Of a stretch of 64,000 nt of DNA, positions 44,114-54,843 are shown in pieces. This stretch comes from Batkoa obscura (taxonomy: Eukaryota > Entomophthoromycota > Entomophthoromycetes > Entomophthorales > Batkoaceae). A program made the translations under genes and the position numbers. The stretch's first letter is position 1, and the number at the start of each line of letters is the position of its first letter. The stretch spans positions 992,001 through 1,056,000 of the forward strand of contig JASVEC010000001.1 in NCBI GenBank assembly GCA_030770535.1, given 5' to 3'. Under the pieces are notes generated by a model that saw only the letters and a list, made by a program, of their open reading frames with translations, was not told the DNA's origin and ran no database searches.

Positions 44114-44217
44114 CGCGGACATATTTTTTTGTTTGAGAATTTTACTAACAATCTTTCCACTCAAATAGCGCTCAAAAAATATAAAAAATAATGAAACCAA
44201 AAAAATATCCTTATATG
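44113..44217 (-). mobile_element. 105-bp MITE at the end of the LTR-like copy
   Basis: GCGGACATATTTTTTTGTTT at the left, CTCAAATAGCGCTCAAAAAA centre, right end ATATCCTTATAT; directly abuts the LTR-like end. Confidence 0.85.
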
Positions 44218-44940
44218 CTTAATATACAATTTAAAAAAGATATAAAAAATTAATAAATACAGTAACAAAAAACACAAACAAAGATGAAAAAATCTCTTAA
44301 TAAAGAGAAAAAGTTATAGAAATTGTAGAAATTTTGTATTAATACTCAAAAAACATATTTAATAAAGTTATTAAAAAATTAAATAATAAAAGTTACATGA
44401 GGATGTTTTTTTTGGCTTCATCGCTTTTTCCATTTTTTAAGCGCTATTTGAGTGGAAAGATTGTTAGTAAAATCCTTAAACAAAAAAATACATCCCCATA
44501 TGATAATTTTAGACTTTGAATAAAACATAAAAATGAAAACAAGACTAGATTTAATAAAATTAGATTATTATAATAAACAAACTATATTAATATTGAGATT
44601 TACTGTTTTATATTTAAAAAATAATAAAATAATAAATAAAATTTATCTTAATTATTTATTTAAAATGTTAGATTATAATTCAGCATATCCAGGAAACTGT
44701 TTAATTGATTCAATATTTAAAAAGCTTTTATTTAAAAAGTCTATAAAAATTAATATATGGAGAGATATAAAAAACTGTTTTAAATTTCAAGAGTTTTTAT
44801 ATCACATATTTAAAAAAATTCATAAACTAAATATTACTTTAAATATTAATTTTAGCTTTTTTGTTAAGCATATGATAGATTAAAAAAAAGATACAATTTT
44901 AACTAAAGTTATAAAGTTTATAAAAAATTGAAAATTAACC
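44218..44940. other. Intergenic with one MITE and a lone AT-rich frame
   Basis: MITE at 44396-44502. A 116-codon plus-strand frame at 44533-44883 is made almost wholly of Ile, Asn, Lys, Leu, Tyr and Phe and resembles no family; I do not call it a gene. Confidence 0.55.
44396..44502 (+). mobile_element. 105-bp MITE, full length
   Basis: ATGAGGATGTTTTTTTTGGC at the left, AAGCGCTATTTGAGTGGAAA centre, right end ATACATCCCCATATG. Confidence 0.92.
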
Positions 44941-45273
44941 CTATGTAAAACAAATAGAATAGACAATACTACTGCAAAATCTACGTAAGATGTTGTCAGA
45001 AAGACTTAGTGACTTTATTAATGGTACGATATCAAAGAGTAATTCAGCTAAAAAGCATTGAGTTATCATGTTGAAGAATCTCTTTTATACTCCAATAAGT
45101 ATGGATATCAAAGCGAGAAGATAATATTCTTTGTAATATGAAGTTAGGAATTCTCACAGCAAATCGAAATAAGGGACTCTGACTTGATTATGTTTGAACT
45201 TGAGAACATAACAACTTAATTGATTGTTGTGTTATAATCAATCCTAGAGCTAATAAAACAATATTTCACACCT
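44941..45273 (-). mobile_element. LTR-like fossil fragment, copy 3 (partial)
   Basis: About 330 bp matching the reverse complement of the left and middle part of copy 2, ending CAATATTTCACACC at the right. The other terminus is missing. Same family as copies 1 and 2. Confidence 0.6.
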
Positions 45274-48200
45274 AGGGGCTTATTTTACAAAAATAGTAAA
45301 AATAATAAAAATTTTACTTATTAAGCAAGTATTTTATTAAATAATATATATAAGTTATTAAATAGTGATATCACTTAAATTATTAATAACTAAGTTAATA
45401 ATTAATTAAAAAACAAGTAGTTGTAATAATAAGTAAAAATTATTTTTATATTGTTTATATCATATAAAGATAGTTAATTATAGTTTTAAGGCTAACCGCT
45501 CTTTCCTATGCAGTTGTTTATTAATTTAGTGATATATTAATAATGTAATTATAATATCAAAATTATTTATTTATTTGATAGCAAATCTACAATGTTAACT
45601 ATAAAGCAGTCAACAGTAAATATTCCTCAATGAAGTCTTATAAAAATATATATTTATTTATATAATACAACTTTAATTAGTATTAATATATAAGTTATAT
45701 TAGTAAAATCCTTGCTAGTCCGGGAATTTTTATTGAAGTTAATAAAAGTTTTGCTAACTTACAATATAAATTATAATAGAATAATTTAAAACTGTGTTAG
45801 GTACTTTTACTTTTTAATAAAAACTATTTTATGGAATTTTTAAGCAGTTTTTAATATAGAATATTTAAAAATTGGATAAAAAGATGAAACCAATTCGGAC
45901 ATCCCTATATAGTAATTACTATATTATGAGATGTTTCAAATGTTAAAGTATTTTTAATCTATCATAGCTGCTTTAAGAAAAACTTAAACAAACTGATATA
46001 AAACTGTTCAATATTAATTTTAAAAGTAACCAAAGTATAAAATGTCATAATTGAACTTTTAAACTTTGTTCACTTGTTTAAAACTATTATCAAATTTTTT
46101 TTAGCAGTTTGTTTAAATTTTTCCTGAGACAGTCATGGCGGGTTGAGAATATTGTAGTATTTAAACCAAAGAATTACCAAAACACCTTCCAAAGAGAATC
46201 ATTTTCCGCTAAAAAAGCCATCTAAACTATAAAATTACGGTGTTTTATGCTAATTTTCTACTAAATTCTTACTATAATTAAAGTCGATTTGTTTTATATT
46301 TATTCATTACAAATTGAGGATATTTATATAAATGTGAACTTTATTACTAATATTTGTATTAATAATATATGCACTAACTTAAATAATGGCATGAAGAGTC
46401 ATTCCTATAATTCATATCATCTTATCAGATTGATCTCCTTTCTTATAAAGTATTTTGTTAATGAGCTCAACTTTGGATGACAATACCTTTAATGTTTAGA
46501 TGTAGATTTAATTATTTTATTTTATTTTATTAACTTATTTTATAACCCAGATAGACCATTTCTTTTAATTTTCAAGTCCATTAGACCTTTGCTATAGTGA
46601 ATAAAGTCACTTTCCAAAGTTTTGAGTAAAATGTAAACAGCATGTAGCTCTTTACCCTTACTTTCGGGTTTAACCACCAAATCACCCTCTTCATTTTCAT
46701 GTATATACTTTTTTGAAATAAAGCCACTGTTTTTACCTTTGCCGTAAGTGTGCTTAAAAAATCAGAGTGGGTTTTATAGTATAGATAAAAATAGCTATAA
46801 TGTGTCATTTTTTGGCTTTTATTCATTTTTAAGTTACAGCCCATTTTTTTAAAAATTTATATTCAATAGATTAAAAATATAACTAGTATTAATAAATATA
46901 GTTACTAATGTTTTATTAATTTAGTTAATTAAAACATTATGTTTTAAAATTCAGCCTTTTAGTTGAATTTATTTTTTATGTTAAATAATGTAAAACAATA
47001 ACATTTAATACATCTTATCGTATTTTATTTGATATATTTTTCCTAAGCTGTATCAAAATATAAATTTTATTACGAAGATTGATTATTTTCCAAATTATCG
47101 TATGTTTAATTTAAATCTTTTAAATTTTGAAAGGTCATAAAATCACAAAATTATTTATTTATGAGAGAAAAGTAGATAAAATGAAAACGGAAGAAAGAGA
47201 GTTATAAGTACAGTAGCGTAGTTTACTCATTTTAATAATGAAAAACAAACATTTCTTATTAAAATAATCCTACTTTCATTTTGTAAACAAGCCTTTGGTG
47301 TTAGAAAATTACTTCATTTAATTTTGTTTAATCTTGAAATTTGATAAACCATCATTTGATTTTCTCTCTTTGAACAGTTACTATCAGTTAAAGTTAATGT
47401 AACCCATATCCTGGTTATTGCCTCATCTCATTGCTCTATTCTACCACGCTCTGACTAGTTATTGTTTTTGAATTTTTTGACTTTATTTTAACAAAATATT
47501 ACTCTCTTCTTGCAAGAACTAAAAAATAGACATTTATAACCACATAGCTGATAAATTATCTTTGAGTAAATGATAATTAACAAATCTATAAAAAACTTAA
47601 TAAAGAATAAAGAGTATTATTTTGTTAATTTGTTTAAGATTCTAGAGTAAAAATGATTAATTGAGTGATACCACTGAAAGCTTAATAAAATTAGCGAAAA
47701 TTCACTGCAGCAATCTGTTCTACTTTCCTAAAAAAAACCTTAAAGGAGCAGACTGCCAAGCGTTTTATTCTTGAAGGTAAGGAAAGTCAAATGAGAAACT
47801 AATTGATAAAAGTTGAGCGGGTGAAGGGAGTGTGTGATAGAGTAAATGTGAAAACTAAGCTATAGCCAAATTTTTTTACAATAAAAAATGAGTTGATATT
47901 TGAGATATTACAAGAATAAAGTTTACATAAATATAAAGTTTCATATTATGCCCTTTAAGCTGTATTTTAATATAACTTTTATTTAAAATATGTGAAACAT
48001 ATTTATGCATTAAAGTATTTACCTTATTTTTTTATTTTTAAAGTAGTAATTATATTCGCTATTTTCTCTATCGTTTACTATCAATTATACAACATATTTG
48101 GGTTCCCAAGCATTTGAGTGTTTTAAAATAATACAAACTGAGAATAAAAGATAAAACTGTATTAAAATCTAAAACCATTAAAGAAAGGGTTCAAGTAGTC

Positions 48201-48471
48201 TTTTTTGCTAAAAAGTATACAATGTCTGTTTGTTAATTTTATTCAAAAAGGCGATGGCCATTTTAGGTCAACAGATAATATTTTTTGTATATTTAAGAAT
48301 AATAACGTAAGCTCGAAGCTGTAAATCACTCGAAAATGGAATTCATTGATAATAAAAGTAATCGCTAATTAATATATATTTAATCTGAAGTGGTTGAAAA
48401 ATCGGGTGTAAAATTAGAATTGGGGAATCAGGTATAAAAGAAAAAATAAAGCCTTGTTAATAGTTAAAAAA
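45274..48471. other. Long intergenic region, no gene supported
   Basis: About 3.2 kb of AT-rich DNA. A very degraded MITE end (GATGAAACCAATTCGGACAT then CCCTATATAG) lies near 45880-45904. Open frames at 46289-46480 (+) and 46581-46844 (-) have no recognisable protein features. The P450-3 upstream region with a TATAAAAGAAAAAATAAAG box precedes 48472. Confidence 0.5.
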
Positions 48472-50412
48472 ATGTTTAGCTTAATTTTAATATTCAATTA
48501 TATATTTGTCATACTTTTGACTTATTATGTTTATAATGTAGTTTACTATTTATGTTTATTTATTCAATCCTAATTTATATCTTTGAAGGTCATATATAAC
48601 GTATATTTTAGTCCATTGAAAAATGTACCTGGCCCTTTAATCAATTTAGTTTTTCCATTTATACATAATCTTTATCTGATAAACGGCACCTTCCCAGAAT
48701 ATGCTCTAAATATGCATAGTAAATATGGGAGTGCAGTAAGGCTAAGTAAGTATTTGTACCGCATCTGGCTGTTTTGATAACTAATAAACAAAACTAGGCT
48801 GGAGTGAAGTATCCTTTTCTTCGGATTCAGCACTAAAAGAGATTTATTCAACTTATGCTTACAAAAAAGATAAATTTTATGATATGTATAAAATAACAGG
48901 AGAAAGCACTTTTAGTACAAGGTAATAAATATGAAATATCAACTAGCTATTATTGACGTTTATTAGAAATAAGGATTTCCATCGTCAAAGAGTAATATTG
49001 TACAGAATTTCTAAGATAATGACTAACAGTTAGAAAAAAATCATTGCTCCATCTTTCTCCTGTAAAGTAATGGAAAGTGCCGAGCATCTAGTTAAAAAGA
49101 GTGTAGATACTTTTGTAAATAAGTTGGATGCTCTTGCAACTCAAGGTCAAAAGTTAGATCTTGGTCTTTACTTTCATTATTTCGCCTTTGTAAGCTATTC
49201 TATAAAATCCTTACATTTGTATTAATACAATTATCAGGATGTAATTGGAGACTTGGTATTTGGGAAATCATTTAATATGTTGAGAGACGGCTATCATCCA
49301 ATAGTAAAATGGATACACGATATTTCAAGTTACAATCTTGTGGTATGATCTACTTTTCTTTTTCTAGCTATAATATTTAGACAATATTAGGTATTTATGT
49401 TTCCATTTATGAGATATTATCAATTTGATGGCATTAAAAGACTATATGAGGTATTGATTACTAAAGATTTATATTGAATTCATCTAATTAAGCTTAGTTT
49501 TCATACGAAGCAATAAAAGATGCTAGAAATAATCCAGAAAAGACTAATATTCTAAGCAATTTAATTAAAGCAACGGACTCAGATACAGGAAATCATTTAA
49601 GTGATAAAGAAATAGCTGAAGAATCGATTTTACAAATGTAATTTTAATCATAATTTATTTAAAAAAATTAAAATAAGTATTTTAAAGTGATGCTGGAACC
49701 GACACTACTTCAAACTCACTTTCATGGTAATTCAATATAGTTAATATCCTTAATGTGCTAATTAATATATCTAGGATATTTTATTTATTAACTAATAACC
49801 CAAAAGCATATGAAAAAGTTAAAGAAGAAATACATACGATATTCCCAGATAAGGATTCAATTACTTATACTAAATGTAAATCAGAATGCCATTATCTTAA
49901 TGCCATAATTCATGAAGGTCTAAGAATCTTACCAGTAGCTGGTGGTACGGCAACAAGAATTGTTCCTAAGGGAGGGAGAGTAATTGATGGCTATTATATA
50001 CCAGAAAAGGTAAAATCAATTACAAAAATAAACAAAATTAATAATATCTCTTAGGTTATTGTTGGAGTGAGTATTAACTCTTTACATAATTTGCCTTCGT
50101 TATGGAAAAATCCAGATGTTTTTGATCCTCAAAGGTGGTTACAAGATGGGAAGTTTAAAACTAACTCCAATTTTTCACCCTTTTTAATAGGACCTAGAGC
50201 TTGTGTTGGTAGAACGTAAGCTATTATTAAGAAAGTAGCAATAATTACTTATTTTGTTTTTTAGTCTGGCTTGGATGGAGCTATACTTAGTTAGTGCAAA
50301 CTTGATAAGAAACTTCACTTTCAAAAGAAATATTGAAAAAAAAATCAAATCCAGGCATTTTGATACCACTCAACCCATTGAAGCTATTGAAGTTTCTATA
50401 ACTAAAAATTAA
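48472..50412 (+). CDS. Cytochrome P450, copy 3 (apparently intact)
   Basis: Third paralog with the same intron positions. The anchor MFSLILIFNYIFVILLTYYV is followed by a 51-nt first intron, then NVPGPLINLVFPFIHNLYLI, RLSWSEVSFSSDSALKEIY, the I-helix IDAGTDTTSNSLSW, EGLRILPVAGGTATRIVPKG and FLIGPRACVGRTLAWMELY. The (I/V)KW Trp is present, and the joined frame is open to the stop at 50410-50412; about 470 aa. The 5' half is clearly diverged from copies 1 and 2, but from 49770 onward it is nearly identical to copy 2, introns included. The last 25 or so codons (KKIKSRHFDTTQPIEAIEVS) are again its own. Function as for copy 1: a membrane monooxygenase of unknown substrate. Confidence 0.87.
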
Positions 50413-51228
50413 CATGAGTTTTAATAAAAATAATTAATTTAAATCTATTTATATCAAATGTTGCTTGAATTTATACTCTTGCTTTCTTTTCTTACATTAT
50501 GAAATAAAATGGGGATGTATTTTTTTGTTTAAGAATTTTGCTAACAATCTTTCCTCTCAAATTGCACTTAAAAAATGGAAAAAATGAGAGCTAAAATAAA
50601 GCGCTTGTTATGAGTGAATAGCGAAAAGATGAAACTGAAAACAAAACTTTATAGATTAATATGAAATTATTGATGTTTATTGTTTTTATTTGTATCAAAC
50701 GCATTAAAAAATAGTAAAATACGATCGTTGAAACGAAGGCATTGGAAAATCTTCTTAATTTTGAAGATTTGTAAATCCTGTAATCATACTTAAAAGCTTT
50801 TGAATGTTTTAAAAGATAAAAAAGTCTGTAATTCATGATATAGCTTTAAAACAATGATACTAAATGTCTTATAAAAAGTATGTTATTGTTGATATTTATC
50901 TGTTGATTTTAATATCTATAGTTGTATAAAAGCTCTACATAAAACTGACAATTTTCAGCGCTTTTAGAAAAACTATTGTTTTTTTTACTAGTAATAGGAA
51001 CACAAAATATAGATGTCACCAATCAACCAAGATAAATGGCATAAAAAGATAAGGATATAAAACTTTAAATAGCTAATCATATCATGATCAAAGCTTATTC
51101 ATGTATACAAACGTTAAAAAGCATGATACATCGATTTGATTCTCTTTTAGTACTTTTTTAAATTTTCTAAGCTAGTGTACATTAATCTATTATTTAACTT
51201 CTGTTGTAAATTCCAATTTCAATGCAAA
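50413..51228. other. Intergenic with one truncated MITE
   Basis: Truncated MITE at 50508-50588, then AT-rich upstream sequence of the acidic gene. A minus-strand frame at 50591-50836 is not supported. Confidence 0.55.
50508..50588 (-). mobile_element. 105-bp MITE, truncated
   Basis: ATGGGGATGTATTTTTTTGT at the left and CTCAAATTGCACTTAAAAAA in the centre; the element stops at GGAAAAAATGAGAGC, lacking the right end. Confidence 0.85.
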
Positions 51229-51825
51229 ATGAGTGATTATAGTATTGACAACTTTTATTATTCTCAGTCAGACTATTGCGACGACGACGACGACAATTAT
51301 AATGATGATGTTTATAATGACGATCTCAATGATGATTATGATGATTATGATGAAAATGCCCACAACGAAGATTCTCACAATGATGAAGTTCACGATGATG
51401 ATAGCTGTAGCAACGATGATTATAATGAAAATCTCCATAGCGACAATAACTATAATGAAAGTATTCACAATAATTACAATGAAGATTCTCAAAATGAAGG
51501 TGATTACAATGATTACGATGATGAGGACTATAATGATAATGATCATAATGAAGATTCTCAAAATGAATATAGTTACAACGAGAACTATGACGAGAATTAT
51601 AACAATGAGAATTACAACAATGATGAGAATAGTGAAGGTGCTACAACGAATACTCTAGATAAGTATGAGGAGGGTACTAACCATTATTTTGTACCTCATT
51701 GTGAGATTATTGATGAATCTAATGAGGATGACTCACATCAAGAGATAGATGCTGCAGCACAAAAGTGGATGGAAAAAAGGGCTAGAATAAGTAATGAAAT
51801 GAGAGATGAATATGGAGTATTATAA
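51229..51825 (+). CDS. Acidic Asp/Asn/Tyr-rich repeat protein of unknown function
   Basis: 198 aa from the ATG at 51229. An in-frame Met 18 codons upstream exists, but the relics elsewhere align from MSDY. The protein is an array of imperfect acidic units such as HNEDSHNDE, HNEDSQNE, NYNEDSQNEGDYN and YNENYDENYNN, nearly all Asp, Asn, Glu, Tyr, His and Ser, so it must be disordered and strongly negative. The C-terminus is different: EIDAAAQKWMEKRARISNEM, a short amphipathic helix. That helix is the part conserved in the decayed copies at 31770 and 38180. No signal peptide is evident. The function is unknown; metal or nucleic-acid-protein binding would be speculation. Confidence 0.7.
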   Translation: MSDYSIDNFYYSQSDYCDDDDDNYNDDVYNDDLNDDYDDYDENAHNEDSHNDEVHDDDSCSNDDYNENLHSDNNYNESIHNNYNEDSQNEGDYNDYDDEDYNDNDHNEDSQNEYSYNENYDENYNNENYNNDENSEGATTNTLDKYEEGTNHYFVPHCEIIDESNEDDSHQEIDAAAQKWMEKRARISNEMRDEYGVL

Positions 51826-53414
51826 GCTAAGGGGAAATATTATTAACTTACCACATTTTTAAATAAAGGTAAACTGGGTCCAGTTGTCAATTTTATAACA
51901 CATCAACCCATTGTTTTGTATCGTTTTTCTTTAATCTAAATTCTACTTTGAATAAATCATACTATTATTCAACCAATGTTTAACAAAATAAAGTAATATT
52001 ATACTTTCATTTTTTATATTGAGATTTTTAAATTTTGTTTAAACTTTATAAGCTAATTTATGTTTAGGCAAAGCATCTACCTTTCATAAGTAATATTGAC
52101 TTTTAAAACAGTGCTTTGTTTTACTTAAAAATAGTAGATACAAAAGAAAAATAGATTGAAAAAAGTACAAAAAAAATTATACTGAAGCTTTTATAGTTAA
52201 AGATAACATGGTTAGGTGAAGCTGTAATTGTATAAATAGCTTAAAGCTTTTTAATATTAAATAAACTCAACATTAAGCGTATTGATAGTCAAAAATAACA
52301 ACTGAATAAATTTTAATATTCTTAAAACTAGTTATTATTTAAAAGAGCAGTGCTACTAAACAATTTGTTAGTGAAATAAAACTCAAATTAAAGATCATTA
52401 GGAAAAGAAATAACAAAAATATACATTAGAATGTTCTTTTATTTCAGCATTTGTTGTTGATTTCTAAATTTTACTTCTCGTAACAAATGGACAAAACAAT
52501 GAAATAAAAGACCCTCTGACATTTCTACTATTAGCTATAAATAGGTAAGTTTAAAAGCTCAGTTAAAATTAAGGATAAAATTTTTTATTTCACTTTTTTT
52601 ATCCATTTACTATGTAGTGTAAATAAATACTGGATAAAAAAAACGCACCAATATGAGTTATTTTAGAGCTAAGCAAAAAAGCAAATATTTTTGTAGCACT
52701 TAATGCTTAATTTGCAATTTTTGCTAAAAATCTAATTGGACAAAAATTGAACCAAGCTTTTAAACTAACCCAAATACACTATTTTCATTTATGGTTTACT
52801 CACTTTCATAAAAACGAATATTTAAATAAATTTTGTCATTTGCTTAAAATAAAATTGCGCATTTTTATGTATAGATGCAAAATATTTGACCTTGAATTTA
52901 CTTTGAAATGTATAATTTTTTTCAACCAAATAGAAAATTTTTGTTCAAAAATGTTTACTCCTTTTTATGAAAGTGCGTAAACCATAAATCAAAGTAGTAT
53001 ACTTATATACTATCATTATTAATGTATTGATGTGAGATATTTCTTTTTCTCTTTTAACTATTTTTATATTTTTTAAACTTATATGGTGAATAAATACTAG
53101 TTAAGCCAATAGTGTAGAAAAATATACCAATATCTTTTAACTGTACTAACTACTATTCATAAAACTTTGCTTATTTTTTGATCATAATAGGATCAAAAAA
53201 GATAAGCTATTGGATCAGAGAAGGTAAAGAGAAGAAAAAAACTAATTAAAAGTGATAAAGTTAGTCATATTAGTCAGAAGCTAAGTTGAGTCCACAAATG
53301 CTATAAAATGAGATAACTCTTTTAATTATCTTTTAGCTTTATTGACTTTATTAAATCTAGTATATAAACAACTATTATCGCATTCCTGCTGTTTATTTCA
53401 ACTTCAAGTACGAT
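51826..53414. other. Intergenic with one foldback element
   Basis: AT-rich spacer. A ~200-bp inverted-repeat element lies at 52788-52990; the only longer open frame (52747-52980) is an artefact of it. No gene. Confidence 0.55.
52788..52990. mobile_element. ~200-bp foldback (MITE-like) element
   Basis: Terminal inverted repeats of about 26 bp: TTTATGGTTTACTCACTTTC at the left and GAAAGTGCGTAAACCATAAA at the right, one mismatch in the shown part, with about 145 bp between. Unrelated to the 105-bp family and to the element at 27725. Confidence 0.8.
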
Positions 53415-53896
53415 ATGGGTTGCTATATTAAGAATAATAGGTCCTTGATTCATTCTTCAAACAATCGGAACTCTTATTATTACCAATCAGAGTACAATTA
53501 CAACAACGTTCATAACCAGGTACAATGTAGAAATACTTTTGCTTCTGGTCGAATGCAGTACAGGAGTTCTACCATTGATGCCCAATTCCAAGAAAGAAGT
53601 ACAGTTGCTCAAAGTTGATCATACTATAATGGTAGGATTGTGGGTACTCGAGCAGAGCATAAAGAGCTTGATTACAATCATATTTTGACAAACCATATTG
53701 AACCTACTGCTTGTCATCAAAGTGAAAATATAAATAGAGAAGCTGAACTTGAAGTAGTTCATATAGGCTTTATGTACTGTGCTCCTTTAACTCAACTACT
53801 TCACATGAAGAGATGAGTGACTCGGAATTAACTAAGTTTAAAAAGGAAAGATCGAAAGTTGAACTTAATATGTGGAAGAAGTATAATCTATTATAG
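53415..53896 (+). pseudogene. Diverged relic of the acidic gene family
   Basis: Starts MGCYIKNNRSLIHSSNNRNS then YYYQSEYNYNNVHN, with a TGA at 53616-53618, further reading in the same frame (SYYNGRIVGTRAEHKELDYN) and then a shift into TTSHEEMSDSELTKFKKERS, ending WKKYNLL. The upstream sequence and the GAGTGAAATTTATTG motif downstream resemble the flanks of the copies at 31770, 38180 and 51229, supporting common origin. The charged C-terminal helix corresponds to the conserved tail of the intact gene. Acidic character is mostly lost. Confidence 0.5.
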
Positions 53897-54843
53897 ATTA
53901 GGAGTGAAATTTATTGAATTAGCAAGTTCTACTTCGCAAAATAAAATGTGTTAGTTGAATTTATTAATTTCATAACATATTCATTCATTGGTTTATACCC
54001 TTCACTACTAAACTAGAAATTTCAATGTTTTTTGGATAAACTATAATGCTATTTAGTTGGCATATTGAGAAAACTCATAGTTTAGTTTATTTTTTACACT
54101 AGTAATGAAATAAAATGAACACCTTATCTAACCTTCTACTCAAAATCCTCAACCCTCTTCTATTACTATAATTGGCTCAAACCCCTTTCTATAACTACTG
54201 CCCATTGCCAAAAAGGCTTTCTGCCTGTCTCCTGCAATCTCTTTGCCCTTTTACTAGGATGTAAGCAAATAATTTACAATAAACTCTCCTTCTTTACTTA
54301 CCAGAATGAAACTAAAACTTGTGATTCTTATGTCCGACTTCTTACGGAACCAATCGTCCCCTCCCTCTTACTATCTCGGAATGTGCCCTTTCTTGTCTCA
54401 GAGACCCCTTTAACTTATCCTTTACCCACTTTAATCATTTATCTAACTCAAATTTGAAATAAACATCAAAAGGTATAGCCTTGTGCTCTCTAAAAAATAA
54501 AACCATTACGTTTATTTATTAATATGTCAGCTATTACTAATTTATAAATTTTCTCTAACTTTATAAAAAAACACAAGATTTTCGATTGTATAACATTTAA
54601 ATTAATTTTGTTAATCATTTATTATTCTTATACTTCTTTAGGACGCTTAAGATAAGCCAACTATCAAAAAAACTTCTGTTAAATTTGAATAAAAGAATAA
54701 AAGATTTATTAAAGTAGTATGAATTCAACAAACCACATAAAAATATCGATATAATTAAAACTAAGTTCATTATTATACATATTTTCAATTCTCTGTTCTG
54801 GTTACATCAATTAAAATTCACTTTAATTTTGTCCATTGTTGCC
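53897..54843. other. Intergenic, less AT-rich patch
   Basis: The stretch 54130-54440 is richer in C (CCTTCTACTC..., CTCTTTGCCC, CCCCTCCCTC) than its surroundings and codes for nothing evident. It may be a fragment of foreign or old gene sequence. No gene called. Confidence 0.5.

Noticed and set aside
44533-44883. 116-aa plus-strand frame
   Set aside because: Composition is what random AT-rich DNA gives; no motif, no neighbouring exon.
46581-46844. 87-aa minus-strand frame
   Set aside because: No family resemblance and no support from context.
51233-51658. Met/Ile/Thr-rich and Ile/Val-rich frames over the acidic gene
   Set aside because: Shadows of the GAT/AAT repeat in other frames.
52747-52980. 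77-aa plus-strand frame
   Set aside because: Lies almost wholly within a foldback element with inverted ends.
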